Made by a program: the position numbers and the translations under genes
Assembly: GCA_937625935.1 (NCBI GenBank)
Contig: OW569351.1
Location: 580,260 to 644,259 of the forward strand
From: Tetramitus jugosus
Taxonomy: Eukaryota; Heterolobosea; Eutetramitea; Acrasida; Vahlkampfiidae
DNA: 64,000 nucleotides
Direction: 5' to 3'
The notes under the pieces: model-generated
Told to the model about the DNA's origin: nothing
The model's database searches: none
The model's input: the letters and a program-made list of their open reading frames with translations, nothing else
Part shown: one piece after another, positions 30,341-38,975 of the stretch
Layout of the letters: the number at the start of each line of letters is the position of its first letter
Numbering within the stretch: the stretch's first letter is position 1

Positions 30341-30508
30341 ATGGTTGCCACATCTCATCAATGGTTCTGTTCCGGCTGTGGTTCCGTCTCAGCCAAGAGT
30401 ATTATAATGAATACTGCCTCATGGTTCTGCCCAGGATGCGGTCAAGTACTGGTTGATTCAACAAGCAATCAAAACAGGCACAAAAAATTTCCTTTGCAAT
30501 TTGCACGG
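30341..30508 (+). CDS. Small double zinc-ribbon protein, possibly first exon only
   Basis: From an ATG at 30341, two CxxC pairs are read: WFCSGCGSVSAKS and WFCPGCGQVLVDS, a short zinc-ribbon pair. The frame ends at a stop just after FPLQFAR. The sequence there (CACG|GTAAGC) is a good splice donor on this strand, so this may be exon 1 of a longer gene. TATA-like sequences lie 45-70 bases upstream. It overlaps the 3' end of the antisense F-box ORF by about 50 bases, so at least one boundary is probably wrong. Function is unknown. Confidence 0.45.
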
Positions 30509-30799
30509 TAAGCCTGACTTGCAAACGGCCAAACAGTGTGAGTACAAATTGTCCATATAAGACCTTATTGTTGATAGATTATTGACTATCGAAGATCGAA
30601 AATCCCGACACGTCAATACCAAATTCAACACATCTTCTACACCAAGGAACGAACCAACTAGATACACAAATAAATCAATATGTATATCGGTTATTCTTAC
30701 TTTTCTTTTGACTCCAAACTTTACCAATTGTTGGTGTTGGTTATGTCTTCTTTTGGCGCCTTTTCCTTGTTTTCCCATTTGTTCATTGATTTTTTTCAT
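30458..30799 (-). CDS. Small F-box protein
   Basis: 113 residues from the ATG at 30799; an earlier in-frame ATG at 30913 adds a hydrophobic stretch that looks non-coding. A basic N-terminus (KQGKGAKRRHNQHQQ) is followed at about 36-75 by an F-box (ITDIHIDLFVYLVGSFLGVE, then VLNLVLTCRDFRSSI). No substrate-binding domain is seen, and the C-terminus may be altered by splicing. It lies inside the inverted-repeat-bounded segment. A role as Skp1 adaptor is inferred from the F-box alone. Confidence 0.5.
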   Translation of the reverse strand: MKKINEQMGKQGKGAKRRHNQHQQLVKFGVKRKVRITDIHIDLFVYLVGSFLGVEDVLNLVLTCRDFRSSIVNNLSTIRSYMDNLYSHCLAVCKSGLPCKLQRKFFVPVLIAC

Positions 30800-30928
30800 C
30801 ACTTGCAAAAAACAGAAAACAAATACTCTGAAGGACATCGTGAATGCGAGTGACCTGATGATGAGTATGAGTTTTCTGATGTTTGTCAAATTCTGTCCTA
30901 CTATTGATACCATTAGAGAGGTGTTGAA

Positions 30929-31564
30929 TTGTCCGATAACTTGAGTATTCAGATCTCATTGATGACACTTGCTCTTCAAACATATCCTGATAACACTGAC
31001 TATGTCAACAAGATTATTAATAACATTGCTAGTCAATTGAATAGCACTGCACTTGCTTCAGATGAAATTGTAGAGATGTTGAAGCGATTGTTGTTGGTGC
31101 CACTCGAGTCATACAACAATGTGCTAACAGTTTTGAAGTTGGAGAAGTATGGTGATATTATTCATTCTCTTGGATATGAACAGAGAAAGTTTATTGCACT
31201 GAGCATTGTGAGATGCGCACTTGACAATGGACACAAGATTTCAACATTTGAACAAGTGAACAAACTGTTTGATTTGATTCGTCCACTGTTGAAGGATGAG
31301 GAAGACCAAACAACATTCTCACCTTCTGACGACTCACCAATAGCTGCAACATTGCTCGAAGATTTCGAAGAAGAACAGAACTTGATTGCCAGATTGGTTC
31401 ATTTGTTTGATAATAGCGATACTGATCAATTGTTTAAAGTTTTGGCCGCAGCCAGAAAGCACTTTGGTCAGGGTGGTGTCAAGAGAATTCAATACACATT
31501 GGTACCGCTTGTATTCTCCTACTTGAAACTTGCTCAGAGAATCTACAATGCACACTGCAAATAG
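30929..31564 (+). pseudogene. VPS35: Orphan internal fragment of retromer subunit VPS35
   Basis: About 211 codons match only the middle of VPS35. Recognisable blocks are LSIQISLMTLALQTYPDNTD, PLESYNNVLTVLKLEKYGDI, LGYEQRKFIALSIVRCALDN, EQNLIARLVHLF and KVLAAARKHFGQGGVKRIQY, ending LVFSYLKLAQRIYNAHCK and a stop. In full VPS35 (about 750-800 residues) these correspond to roughly residues 375-585, so both the N-terminal VPS26-binding half and the C-terminal VPS29-binding end are missing. Upstream in frame there is a TAG at 30914-30916 and no VPS35-like sequence. The frame is open and uninterrupted, so the copy may be recent or still expressed. A full VPS35 gene should exist elsewhere. Confidence 0.8.
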
Positions 31565-31920
31565 ACACCTCTTGTCGACTCTCCATCTTTTTTGATTGAT
31601 TTGGTTGTTGTTGTTGTTGTTGATGTTCGTTGTGCGACTTGTGTTTTTCGTTGTTGTTGTTGTCGTGTCAGAGAGAAAGTTTTTCGTTGTCTTTCGTTTG
31701 GTTCAAGATTGGATAGATAGGTGGATATATTATAAAAAAATACAATAAATGTTGTATCAGTTTCCTCTAAGCTGCGGAATTGGTGCAGTTGTAAAAATTT
31801 CCGTTGAGACTGTCTTTACAACGACAACGGCCATCTACCTCGGTTTAAAAAGCGCTGTCTTTTTCGCTGTTTGATTCAACTCACACAACAAACACAACAC
31901 ACAACAAATACAATAACATT
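31565..31920. promoter_or_regulatory. Intergenic region upstream of the Fanzor gene
   Basis: 356 bases with a GTT/TTG microsatellite near 31602-31665 and an A-rich stretch near 31735. The 60 bases before the Fanzor ATG are CA-rich (repeated acaaca), resembling a 5' leader. No gene was recognised. It probably holds the Fanzor promoter and perhaps the left end of the element. Confidence 0.4.
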
Positions 31921-33834
31921 ATGCCACGAGGCGTGCCTAAGGACGGCAAGAGAAAGAGAAAGAGAGAGACTGTCAAAAAGAATGAATACTCATCACATTA
32001 CGTGGTCAAGGTCGGTCTGAAGTCTCTGTTGTTGCATCATCCAACTCTGTTACCAATCATACAGACTCAAGCTCTGGAGATTACAAGGATTGCTCTTCGA
32101 CTCACAAGATTTATAAACATATTCGTTTTGAGGCACTTGGAGTCTGACTATCAAATCCCTTTATTAGATCAAGTGTTTCTTCAAAGATTAGGTTCTGTGT
32201 TGTTTGGACGCAATTCAAAACCAAGAGACAATAACTTAAGTCTCATCAACGAGTCTGTCAACATGGACGATGTAGTAGTCAAACTCAGAAAGATTTATCA
32301 GAGTTTTGCCACGTCCATCAATTATGTTGCCAGGTCTCTCAATGTCAACATCTCCAACATGCTCAAGTTCACATTGGAACCAAGACTGAGGAAGTATCTG
32401 AGGGTCAGAATGAATCAACTACACAGTGACTCATCTATTCCAAAGTCAGAACAAAGAAGGGTTGTTGAATACATTATCAGAAGGTTGACATTTAGCACTC
32501 CTGTCCACGATTTTATCAAATTGCCTCCAAAAGAGTTGATAGAGACGATTCCTGTGTTGATCCGAGAGGTTCGAACACTTGTTGATGCTAAAACTGATGA
32601 AGTAATTGATGAATCATTTGTGAAGAACAACACCAATAACATGCTGAAGTTTTACTGGCATGTTCAACAATTTCTGATCAACAATGATATGAAATCGTTT
32701 GCACTACTTCCTTTGTCTCATTTCAAGTGCAGGTGTATGGAGATTGGCACAAAGGAATTAGTTGATATGCTTAAACAGAAGAAACAAGGAAGACAAAAGA
32801 AGGGCGAGGAGTCAACTGAATTGAAGTGTAATCTCAAGTGTTTGAATGTTGGAACAAAGAAGATTCAAATCGACTCTATCAGAACTGACGGTATTCAGGC
32901 CTCTGTTGTTCTCAGACATCAACTCATTGGCAATCACAAGAACAATAAGGCAAAGGAATCCAAGGGCCAGAAAGAAGCAAAGAAGAGAAAGAAAGAAACA
33001 AGTATGAACGAAGGTGCTGAATATTTGGTTGGGATTGACCCGGGTATTGTTACGTTGGTGAGTTGTGCAGATTCAGATGGCAAGAAGTGGGAGTTTTCTA
33101 ACAAAACATATAGACATCTGTCCCACCATTCAAAAAACTCCAAGCGATTGCTGAAATACAAAGCAGAATGGAACGAAATGAATGAGAAGAACTTGGATGA
33201 ACTCCAAAACTCAATCAAACAGGCCGGTGTACCAACAAGTGGTCTGTTCCTTGAACACATCAATTCTGTGTTGAAAGTCGAGGATGATTTGTTGAATTTT
33301 TATTGCACCCCAAAGGTGAAGAGACTGAATTGGGATAGCTATATAATGAGAGATAAGACGATTGCCAATGTTATGAATGACTTTCGAAAGAGAGCAAATG
33401 GAAGAAGCATGTTAATTGGGATGGGCAATGCTGGTTTTGGTCATTGTTACAAAGGACATGCTCCAACACCAAAAGGAAAGCTATTGAAAAAGTTGAATGA
33501 GCACTTCAAAGTGAAAATGATCGACGAGTTCATGACAAGTCAGAAATGTCATCATTGCCATTCTCACATGAAGCCAGTCAAGCATAAGAGAATAGACAAG
33601 AATGGAACGTTGAATGTCTCTGTCGTCCGAGGAGTTAAACAGTGTGCAACCACTAAATGTTTAGTGACTCACAACAGAGACATCAATGCGGCCAAGAACA
33701 TGCTCCATCTACTGAGAACAGAAATGGATGGACAGTCACGTCCCGATGCCTTCAAGAGGAAGAAAAAGGTCGCAAAAGAATTAATCAAAATGGTGGAACA
33801 CCTCCAAGGCTCACTCCATCAAGCTGCTATGTAA
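31921..33834 (+). CDS. Fanzor, eukaryotic TnpB-like RNA-guided RuvC endonuclease
   Basis: 637 residues. A basic N-terminus (KDGKRKRKRETVKKN) is followed by a helical recognition region and then the RuvC-like nuclease. The first catalytic Asp is Asp373 in YLVGIDPGIVTLVSC. No Glu is seen at the canonical RuvC-II place; the likely replacement is Glu536 in MIDEFMTSQKCHHC. The last Asp is Asp587 in VTHNRDINAAKNML. A TnpB-type zinc finger uses Cys543, Cys546, Cys575 and Cys580. A relocated Glu before the TSxxC motif is known for Fanzor proteins. The family cuts DNA using an RNA made from the 3' end of the gene and element. All key residues are present and the frame is uninterrupted, so the protein may be active. 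Confidence 0.9.
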   Translation: MPRGVPKDGKRKRKRETVKKNEYSSHYVVKVGLKSLLLHHPTLLPIIQTQALEITRIALRLTRFINIFVLRHLESDYQIPLLDQVFLQRLGSVLFGRNSKPRDNNLSLINESVNMDDVVVKLRKIYQSFATSINYVARSLNVNISNMLKFTLEPRLRKYLRVRMNQLHSDSSIPKSEQRRVVEYIIRRLTFSTPVHDFIKLPPKELIETIPVLIREVRTLVDAKTDEVIDESFVKNNTNNMLKFYWHVQQFLINNDMKSFALLPLSHFKCRCMEIGTKELVDMLKQKKQGRQKKGEESTELKCNLKCLNVGTKKIQIDSIRTDGIQASVVLRHQLIGNHKNNKAKESKGQKEAKKRKKETSMNEGAEYLVGIDPGIVTLVSCADSDGKKWEFSNKTYRHLSHHSKNSKRLLKYKAEWNEMNEKNLDELQNSIKQAGVPTSGLFLEHINSVLKVEDDLLNFYCTPKVKRLNWDSYIMRDKTIANVMNDFRKRANGRSMLIGMGNAGFGHCYKGHAPTPKGKLLKKLNEHFKVKMIDEFMTSQKCHHCHSHMKPVKHKRIDKNGTLNVSVVRGVKQCATTKCLVTHNRDINAAKNMLHLLRTEMDGQSRPDAFKRKKKVAKELIKMVEHLQGSLHQAAM

Positions 33835-33925
33835 GTCCCGATTATGTAGGAGCGTTAAGGTGTCTTCTCGGGAAATCATAATTTTTTTATTATGGGTTTT
33901 ATTTCACCGAACTACATCCTTAAGG
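33832..33925 (+). ncRNA. Candidate guide-RNA scaffold (fRNA/omegaRNA) at the Fanzor 3' end
   Basis: Directly after the Fanzor stop lie two potential stems. TCCCGA (33836-33841) can pair with TCGGGA (33868-33873), and CATAAT (33877-33882) with ATTATG (33889-33894) around a T6 loop. The inverted repeat arm follows at 33908. Fanzor and TnpB guide scaffolds usually come from this position and may reach back into the ORF. The stems are seen; the RNA itself is inferred. Confidence 0.4.
33908..33923 (-). repeat. Right arm of 16-bp inverted repeat
   Basis: Reverse complement of 30244-30259, 74 bases past the Fanzor stop codon. The partly palindromic ccttaagg at its outer end recurs loosely as ttaaggtg at 33857 and 37217. 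Confidence 0.7.
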
Positions 33926-34009
33926 TGTGATGTGTTCATTTTATCGGCTTTGTAGCCAACCAGTGGTCAAAAAGCGGAACAACAGGAAACATTCACGAGT
34001 TCGATCATT

Positions 34010-34489
34010 GTGGATGCAAGGAGGTTAGTGATCAAGTGGCTACTTGACAGTTGCTTTGAATTGTCTGTTCCGTGTCTAAAGAGCACAAAATCAGAGCATG
34101 ACGAGGATGGTAGTGAGGATGGTGAGGAGGAGAATCATCGTGGAGATGCCTTCCCATCGAAAAAGCAAAAAAGAAGTGAAGAGATTGAGTTTGCCAGTGG
34201 TCCTGATGCGTTGCAAGTGATTGGTGAGATGGAACGTGACATGTTTTGTCAAAATTTACTCGCCTTGTTGAAATTGTCAGTGTCGGATCAATTGAGTACC
34301 AATACGTTTGTTATCGATGGTGTAAATCAGATTCAGATGCTTCAAGTGGGAGAAACGAAACAAGAAGAAACATTCAACTCGGACGAGTCGTTGTTTGCGG
34401 TTTTCCTGGAGCTTTGGCACTGCATTTCTTTTCACAATCTTAGCTCATGGCTAGTGGAAAGGAACTCTGGTGATTGTTGTGAATCATAA
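34010..34489 (+). CDS. Hypothetical protein, no ATG at the open-frame start
   Basis: 159 codons open from a GTG; the first good ATG is far inside, so a 5' exon or truncation is likely. The sequence has an acidic linker (SEHDEDGSEDGEEENHRGDA) with a basic KKQKR motif, and ends with FAVFLELWHCISFHNLSSWL. The last part loosely resembles GGLLEFWILIVSGHWIQELW in the unknown gene at 37670-38584, so the two may be distant paralogues. No domain was recognised. Confidence 0.4.
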   Translation: MDARRLVIKWLLDSCFELSVPCLKSTKSEHDEDGSEDGEEENHRGDAFPSKKQKRSEEIEFASGPDALQVIGEMERDMFCQNLLALLKLSVSDQLSTNTFVIDGVNQIQMLQVGETKQEETFNSDESLFAVFLELWHCISFHNLSSWLVERNSGDCCES

Positions 34490-34524
34490 GGAGAAGCAGG
34501 ATCATTTCATTTTGATATACAACC

Positions 34525-35592
34525 TCACTCAGCAGCTCTATTTACTATTAGTAGATCAGAAGCACCATCTCCACCTCCACCCCACCCAAATTTTTGAGTA
34601 ATATCGGACAAGGGTGTTCTCTCTTTTGAAGGTTGTACAGTCGACCTTCTAATCTCTTTGTTAATATTCTGAAGATGCTTCCATGCATCACTCATGTACA
34701 TTCTCTGACGCCAATCAGTAATCATACAGCCTCCAATTATCGCTTTTAGGTGATTGAAGCAAGGAGCATATTCTTCACCAAAAACTGAACTAAAGGTTTC
34801 GTATGCCTCATTCATGTATTTGGATATCATACTATGGCACTTTTGGTTTTCGATAGTGTTTGTGACAGGCTGAATGAAGCATTCATCCCCTGTCAACATC
34901 AATTTTAGATAATGGGCAAATAAAACACCAATCGAAAAGATATCCATGGCTGTATTGATAAGAAAATCGTCCCCACATACAAATGGTCGTGTTCTTCCAA
35001 TAGTACCCGTTATTGAATGAGTCAATGAGTAGCTGCAATTCATATCGATAATAACAGCATCATGCAATTCAAAGTCATTTTCCACAACTATGTTCGATTT
35101 TCTGAACATGACGTTCCAAATCGATAGGTCACCATGAATAATAGTCTTCCTATGCAATTCCTTTACACCTTTCATTATTCCAATCATTAGGTGACAAAGG
35201 ATTTTCAATTTAGATCCCCCTGAAAGTTTTTGAATCTTACTGTAACTCAAATATTGGTCAAAGGGTACAAGTGTTTCTGTAACTGTTAAGTAGCACATTT
35301 TCCAGTATTTCACTTGTATTTCACTCTCCATTTTAGTTTTCCACTCAATAGGTGCCTTATTCACTCGTTCATGTTTCAAAATTTGAACCAAATTCATATG
35401 TTTCGGCACTTCACTCATTACTTTCTCTTCATCAACTGTTCCAATTGAAAGTTTCACAAACACTGGATATTGTGTTGATTGTGATTTTTGAGAGATAAAA
35501 GCAAAGCATTTGCTATTGTGCATCAACTCTCTGTTAATCGTAAATCCTAGCTCCAGTACAATCTCTGCCATTGATGAACAGTAATTCGTCAT
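34525..35592 (-). CDS. Divergent protein kinase, overlapping the upstream gene by ATGA
   Basis: 355 residues from the ATG at 35592, or 348 from a second ATG at 35571 (MAEIVLELGF). Kinase motifs are a Lys in YPVFVKLSIG, the catalytic loop IIHGDLSIWNVMF (Asp and Asn kept, HRD changed to HGD), and VIIDMNCSYS in place of DFG. A C-lobe Asp lies in AMDIFSIGVLFAHYL. The C-terminal tail is glycine-rich. The first ATG overlaps the stop of the neighbouring upstream gene (ATGA), which is unusual for a eukaryote. Either the start at 35571 is used, or both ORFs belong to one gene broken by a frameshift. The catalytic residues suggest possible activity. Confidence 0.7.
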   Translation of the reverse strand: MTNYCSSMAEIVLELGFTINRELMHNSKCFAFISQKSQSTQYPVFVKLSIGTVDEEKVMSEVPKHMNLVQILKHERVNKAPIEWKTKMESEIQVKYWKMCYLTVTETLVPFDQYLSYSKIQKLSGGSKLKILCHLMIGIMKGVKELHRKTIIHGDLSIWNVMFRKSNIVVENDFELHDAVIIDMNCSYSLTHSITGTIGRTRPFVCGDDFLINTAMDIFSIGVLFAHYLKLMLTGDECFIQPVTNTIENQKCHSMISKYMNEAYETFSSVFGEEYAPCFNHLKAIIGGCMITDWRQRMYMSDAWKHLQNINKEIRRSTVQPSKERTPLSDITQKFGWGGGGDGASDLLIVNRAAE

Positions 35593-35654
35593 GAGATTTC
35601 TTGAGGAGCTTGAGGACGATGTAGAACCCCTATCTCTTTGCCCTTATATCCCTT
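35568..35654. repeat. 87-bp direct repeat, copy 1
   Basis: Nearly identical to 36835-36924. It covers the last codons of the 395-residue gene and the start of the kinase gene. A 3-base length difference lies in a ctct run. Both copies begin ccattgatgaaca and end cccttatatccctt. Confidence 0.9.
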
Positions 35655-36831
35655 GTTGTTACGACTGGAAGAATTATCTTTGTTGTTCTTTCGTTGACGA
35701 TAGTCATTGTTGTCATTTTCATCATTATTTTCATTATTGTTGTCATCACTATCATCATTATTGAGGTAATCCTGCTTGTTGTACGTTAATTCAAATCTTT
35801 TTTCAAAGATTCCGTGCCTAAGAGTTCCTTTTCTAACATGACAGCCATACTGGTCTCTCCAAATGAGATCAACTTCACAATTTCTTGCTCCCGAGAGAAT
35901 ATGCAATTGACTGTCTTGTTGGATAAAACCTAGAGAGCGTTTCGCTATTACTAGGGAAGTCAATAATCTATCTTGCAACTGTTGACTCATTTCCTCAGTT
36001 GTCATATCGACATCTAGTTGTCTCATAATTCTATGAACATTCGAAAATATCTTCATATCAATTTCTGGTAACTCTACACAGCATTTTTTGAGAGCAGCAC
36101 CACAAGCGAACATGTCGGTCACTATTTCACACTTTACAACAGATGTGGTAAGCTTCAGTTTTTTGGGTGTTTCTTGGATGAGTGTCTCTTCTTTTTTCTT
36201 TGGTTCCGGTGTTCTTGGGATCAAATCATCTGATGATCGCTCGGATGTTTCCTCTTGTTTCTTGAGAGGTGTATCATCATACTTAATCAACCAAGAATTT
36301 AGAAATTGTTCTAATGGTTGTGGCAAGGCAGGAATGTCAGCATTATGAACGACAACATCATTCTTGTGTTTCCCCCAAATTGGTTTGTTCAGTCGAAATT
36401 GCAGTTCAGCTGCCAAACCTCTTATCAATTCCACTTCATCAGAAAGTGTTCCTTGTGTCTCTAGCTTTTTAGTTACTTGGTTAATCTTTCTTAACAGCCT
36501 GGAGACCTCCTCGCTGTTGATCGTCCCACTTGATGAAACATGTTCTTGGATCCTATTGTTGATGTACTCTTCTTCATCTTCACTGCCACCACTGGGCTGA
36601 TAATTTTGGTCCTTCGAATCATCTGCTGGTTCTTCCTCTCTTTCATCTTCAGTCTTGTTCTTCTTGTTTGGATGACCTGAAGTACGTATTAGATGGCAGA
36701 GCACAGAGAAAAAAAACTGAACAATTCATACCATTTGCTTCAGCATCACGAACCCTCTTTCCATTCCTCAGCATTTTTTTCTTGTCCGTTAGGTCTTTTC
36801 GCGGGAAGGAAACAGCATCAAGCGAACCCAT
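35589..36831 (-). CDS. Acidic nuclear-type protein of unknown function, two exons
   Basis: Exon 1 is 36831-36732 and exon 2 is 36676-35589, joined by a 55-nt intron (AATG|GTATGA donor, TTCAG acceptor) into one 395-residue frame starting MGSLDAVSFPRKDLTDKK. A charged N-terminus with repeated KK/DE runs suggests nuclear location. Two predicted helical parts follow (INSEEVSRLLRKINQVTKKL; MTTEEMSQQLQDRLLTSLVI). Then comes a segment ending ARNCEVDLIWRDQYGCHVRK, and an Asn/Asp-rich tail. The EVDLIW segment could be a remnant of a PD-(D/E)XK nuclease strand, but the ExK half is not seen. Its stop overlaps the kinase ATG. The tail coding sequence is duplicated 5' of this gene. Confidence 0.6.
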
Positions 36832-36834
36832 GAA

Positions 36835-36924
36835 CCATTGATGAACAATAATTCGTCATGAGATTTCTTGAGGAGCTTGAGGACGATGTAGAACCCCATC
36901 TCTCTCTTTGCCCTTATATCCCTT
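36835..36924. repeat. 90-bp direct repeat, copy 2
   Basis: Matches 35568-35654 with a 3-base insertion and a few substitutions. It sits immediately 5' of the MGSLDAV start codon, just as copy 1 sits immediately 5' of the kinase start MAEIVLEL. Confidence 0.9.
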
Positions 36925-36943
36925 CTTTCTTTGAAGGCTGGTC

Positions 36944-37183
36944 ATGCACAACGGCCTTCTAGCATGGAGGACGAATCCATTTGTCAACAAGAGTTCTTGG
37001 ATGATTCCAGACTTGAATGGCCAACCATTCCATGGATTAGGATTATGGGATGTTCCGCCGGAGTATTGCGATTACAACAAAATTCAGTCACTTCAAAATC
37101 CACCCACAGCTGAAGCGTCAAAAGTACCCGTTGTTCGTTGTATAGTTTGTAGAGTTCTTCAATGGTTGTTGCATGAACAGTGA
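36944..37183 (+). CDS. Hypothetical small protein
   Basis: 79 residues from an ATG, starting MHNGLLAWRTNPFVNKSSWM and including WDVPPEYCDYNK and VVRCIVCRVLQWL. The composition is protein-like, and the frame begins 20 bases after the 90-bp repeat on the opposite strand to the gene it precedes. No domain was recognised. It may be a first exon of the unknown gene that follows. Confidence 0.35.
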   Translation: MHNGLLAWRTNPFVNKSSWMIPDLNGQPFHGLGLWDVPPEYCDYNKIQSLQNPPTAEASKVPVVRCIVCRVLQWLLHEQ

Positions 37184-37275
37184 ATCCTTGAGATTATTTT
37201 GATACAACCGCTTGTTCTTAAGGTGGCGGTTTGACTCGGCCAAGAAGACTCTCGTCGTATTTAAACCTTAAGTGA

Positions 37276-38584
37276 TTGTCATGGGAAAATGCTCTTTCTT
37301 ACGACAAGAAGCAAGATAATTTCAAAATTGCTGCTAGAGTTCTGAAACTTATACACTCTTTACAAACCATTGTAGAAAGCTTCTTGGTCCAACATACCTA
37401 CAGTCCCAAACCTAAGAGAGCTAAGAGGACTACAGAATCTGAGGAAGAGGGTGAGAATTTCCAACAATTGTGTTTTTCATTACTTTATCGGCTCACTACC
37501 TTCCATAGATCTTTGCCTTATCGTGTTGAAAGCCTTTCACAAAGACTAACGTCGCTGTGATCAAGTACATACATGGGAACTTCAACCATAGTGATTCTTT
37601 TTTATGCTGTTTTAGGAAATTCCCTGAGCCACAGTTTAGACTGTTCGAGAGAAAGATTATTAGTGGAATGCCCAGGCTAACTCTAGGTCCCACAACAAGG
37701 CGAAGTCGAGTGAAAGAAAAAACATAAGCCATCTATTCGAAAGTAGATTGAAGGGCAATGTACGCAGTGTGAAGGAGGTAATCCCCTCATACAGAGTGGC
37801 TAGGAATCAAGTCAAGGAGTTCATTTTCAAATTTCTATCTACAATGTATGATGATAATGAAGGTACGGAAAATAATTTGAACTCTAAAGTTGAAGATGAT
37901 GATTGGGTGAAGTTGAGGACTGAGTTGTGCAAGTATCAATGGGCAAAGAAAGGAGAGAACACATATGTGATCTATCAACTTTTGGCTATTTACTGTTCTG
38001 TGGCTAACTTTTTTTCGATCGATTTGCATAATGACCAACAAGGGGGGAACAGGATGTTCTTGTGGACCAAAATTTTATTCACATTGTTTGACTTGAACTT
38101 AATAGAGAGAGCTTCTCTAGACCGAATAACATTCGGAGGACTTCTCGAGTTTTGGATCCTAATTGTATCCGGTCATTGGATTCAGGAGCTTTGGGAGTTC
38201 ATCGATGATGAAGAAAATGCATGGCATGAACTTCAATCTTGTCCAAACCACAGGACATGTGTCTTATCTGGTCCTAATATGGATGAAACAGGGGATTATT
38301 TTATGTCCATGTTACAGCAAGGGGTGTACAGAGTATCTCACGATGAAGACGTAAAAATTCTGGACGAGGAGCAGGATTCATCTTCATTCCTGGATAAGGA
38401 AGAACTTCAATATTTGTTCGAGGGACTTAGATCCTCAACTGATGAGGATGAGGAGGTTTCAACTGTATCAAAGAAAGTAACACCCAAGAAGACCTCCAAG
38501 GCCTCCAAGAAACCTGATACTATTGACCAGGTCACAGTACTAACCAAACCAAGAAGTTCTTCAAGAAGAATTTCATCACCTTAA
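37276..38584 (+). CDS. Unknown protein, probably multi-exon
   Basis: Two open segments in different frames probably belong together. 37276-37557 encodes FKIAARVLKLIHSLQTIVES and an acidic/basic linker (PKRAKRTTESEEEGE). About 37670-38584 encodes RKNISHLFESRLKGNVRSVK onward to a Ser/Lys-rich tail ending SSSRRISSP. The second segment is open upstream to about 37670 without an ATG, so it must be spliced or truncated. The exact splice sites were not fixed. The body is helical and Trp-rich (LLEFWILIVSGHWIQELWEF), and the tail KKTSKASKKP suggests nuclear location. No family was recognised. Confidence 0.5.
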
Positions 38585-38975
38585 TTGATTTTAGTATAAA
38601 AAAATAAAGATGTCACTTTTGGCTTATGAAAGAAGTAACTCATCTCCTTCATTTACCAGAGCTGTTTCGTACATACACTGTTAATGTTGACTATTCGAAT
38701 CAGAACATTCCCAAAGCATCGCACCATCTCCTGACGCTCCAACGACGTTCTTAGATGCAAACCAATTTGAAACTCGATCTACACTAGGATCATGAATACG
38801 TATCGGGTGGCATACGCAGTTGGAATCACAACTACTGAAGTTCAACCGAACGTATTCAATGAACCGATTCTACCGAATACACAAGAACAAAAAGTCATTC
38901 CAATATTCAACTAAATCGGGGCAATTATCATGTTCGCCAAGTCGTGTTATTTTCTAGGCTTTTGCCCGCCGCCCG
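38585..38975. other. Intergenic region, nothing recognised
   Basis: 391 bases between the unknown gene and the JmjC gene. A polypyrimidine stretch ending ttttctag near 38956 could be a splice acceptor for a missed 5' exon of the JmjC gene. No other feature was seen. Confidence 0.4.

Larger units (their letters stand above)
30244..33923. mobile_element. Putative Fanzor-bearing element bounded by 16-bp inverted repeats
   Basis: A perfect 16-bp inverted repeat (ttaaggatgtagttcg at 30244-30259, its reverse complement at 33908-33923) brackets a ~3.7-kb segment. The segment holds a zinc-ribbon ORF, an F-box ORF, a VPS35 fragment and the Fanzor gene. A chance 16-bp inverted repeat somewhere in 64 kb is not impossible, so the assignment relies on its position at the edge of the accessory region and just beyond the Fanzor 3' end. 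No target-site duplication was identified. The true element could be smaller and start just upstream of the Fanzor ORF. Confidence 0.35.

Noticed and set aside
30582-30944. 120-codon plus-strand frame
   Set aside because: It is antisense to the F-box ORF, and its hydrophobic Phe/Leu/Cys run looks non-coding. The F-box reading is more protein-like.
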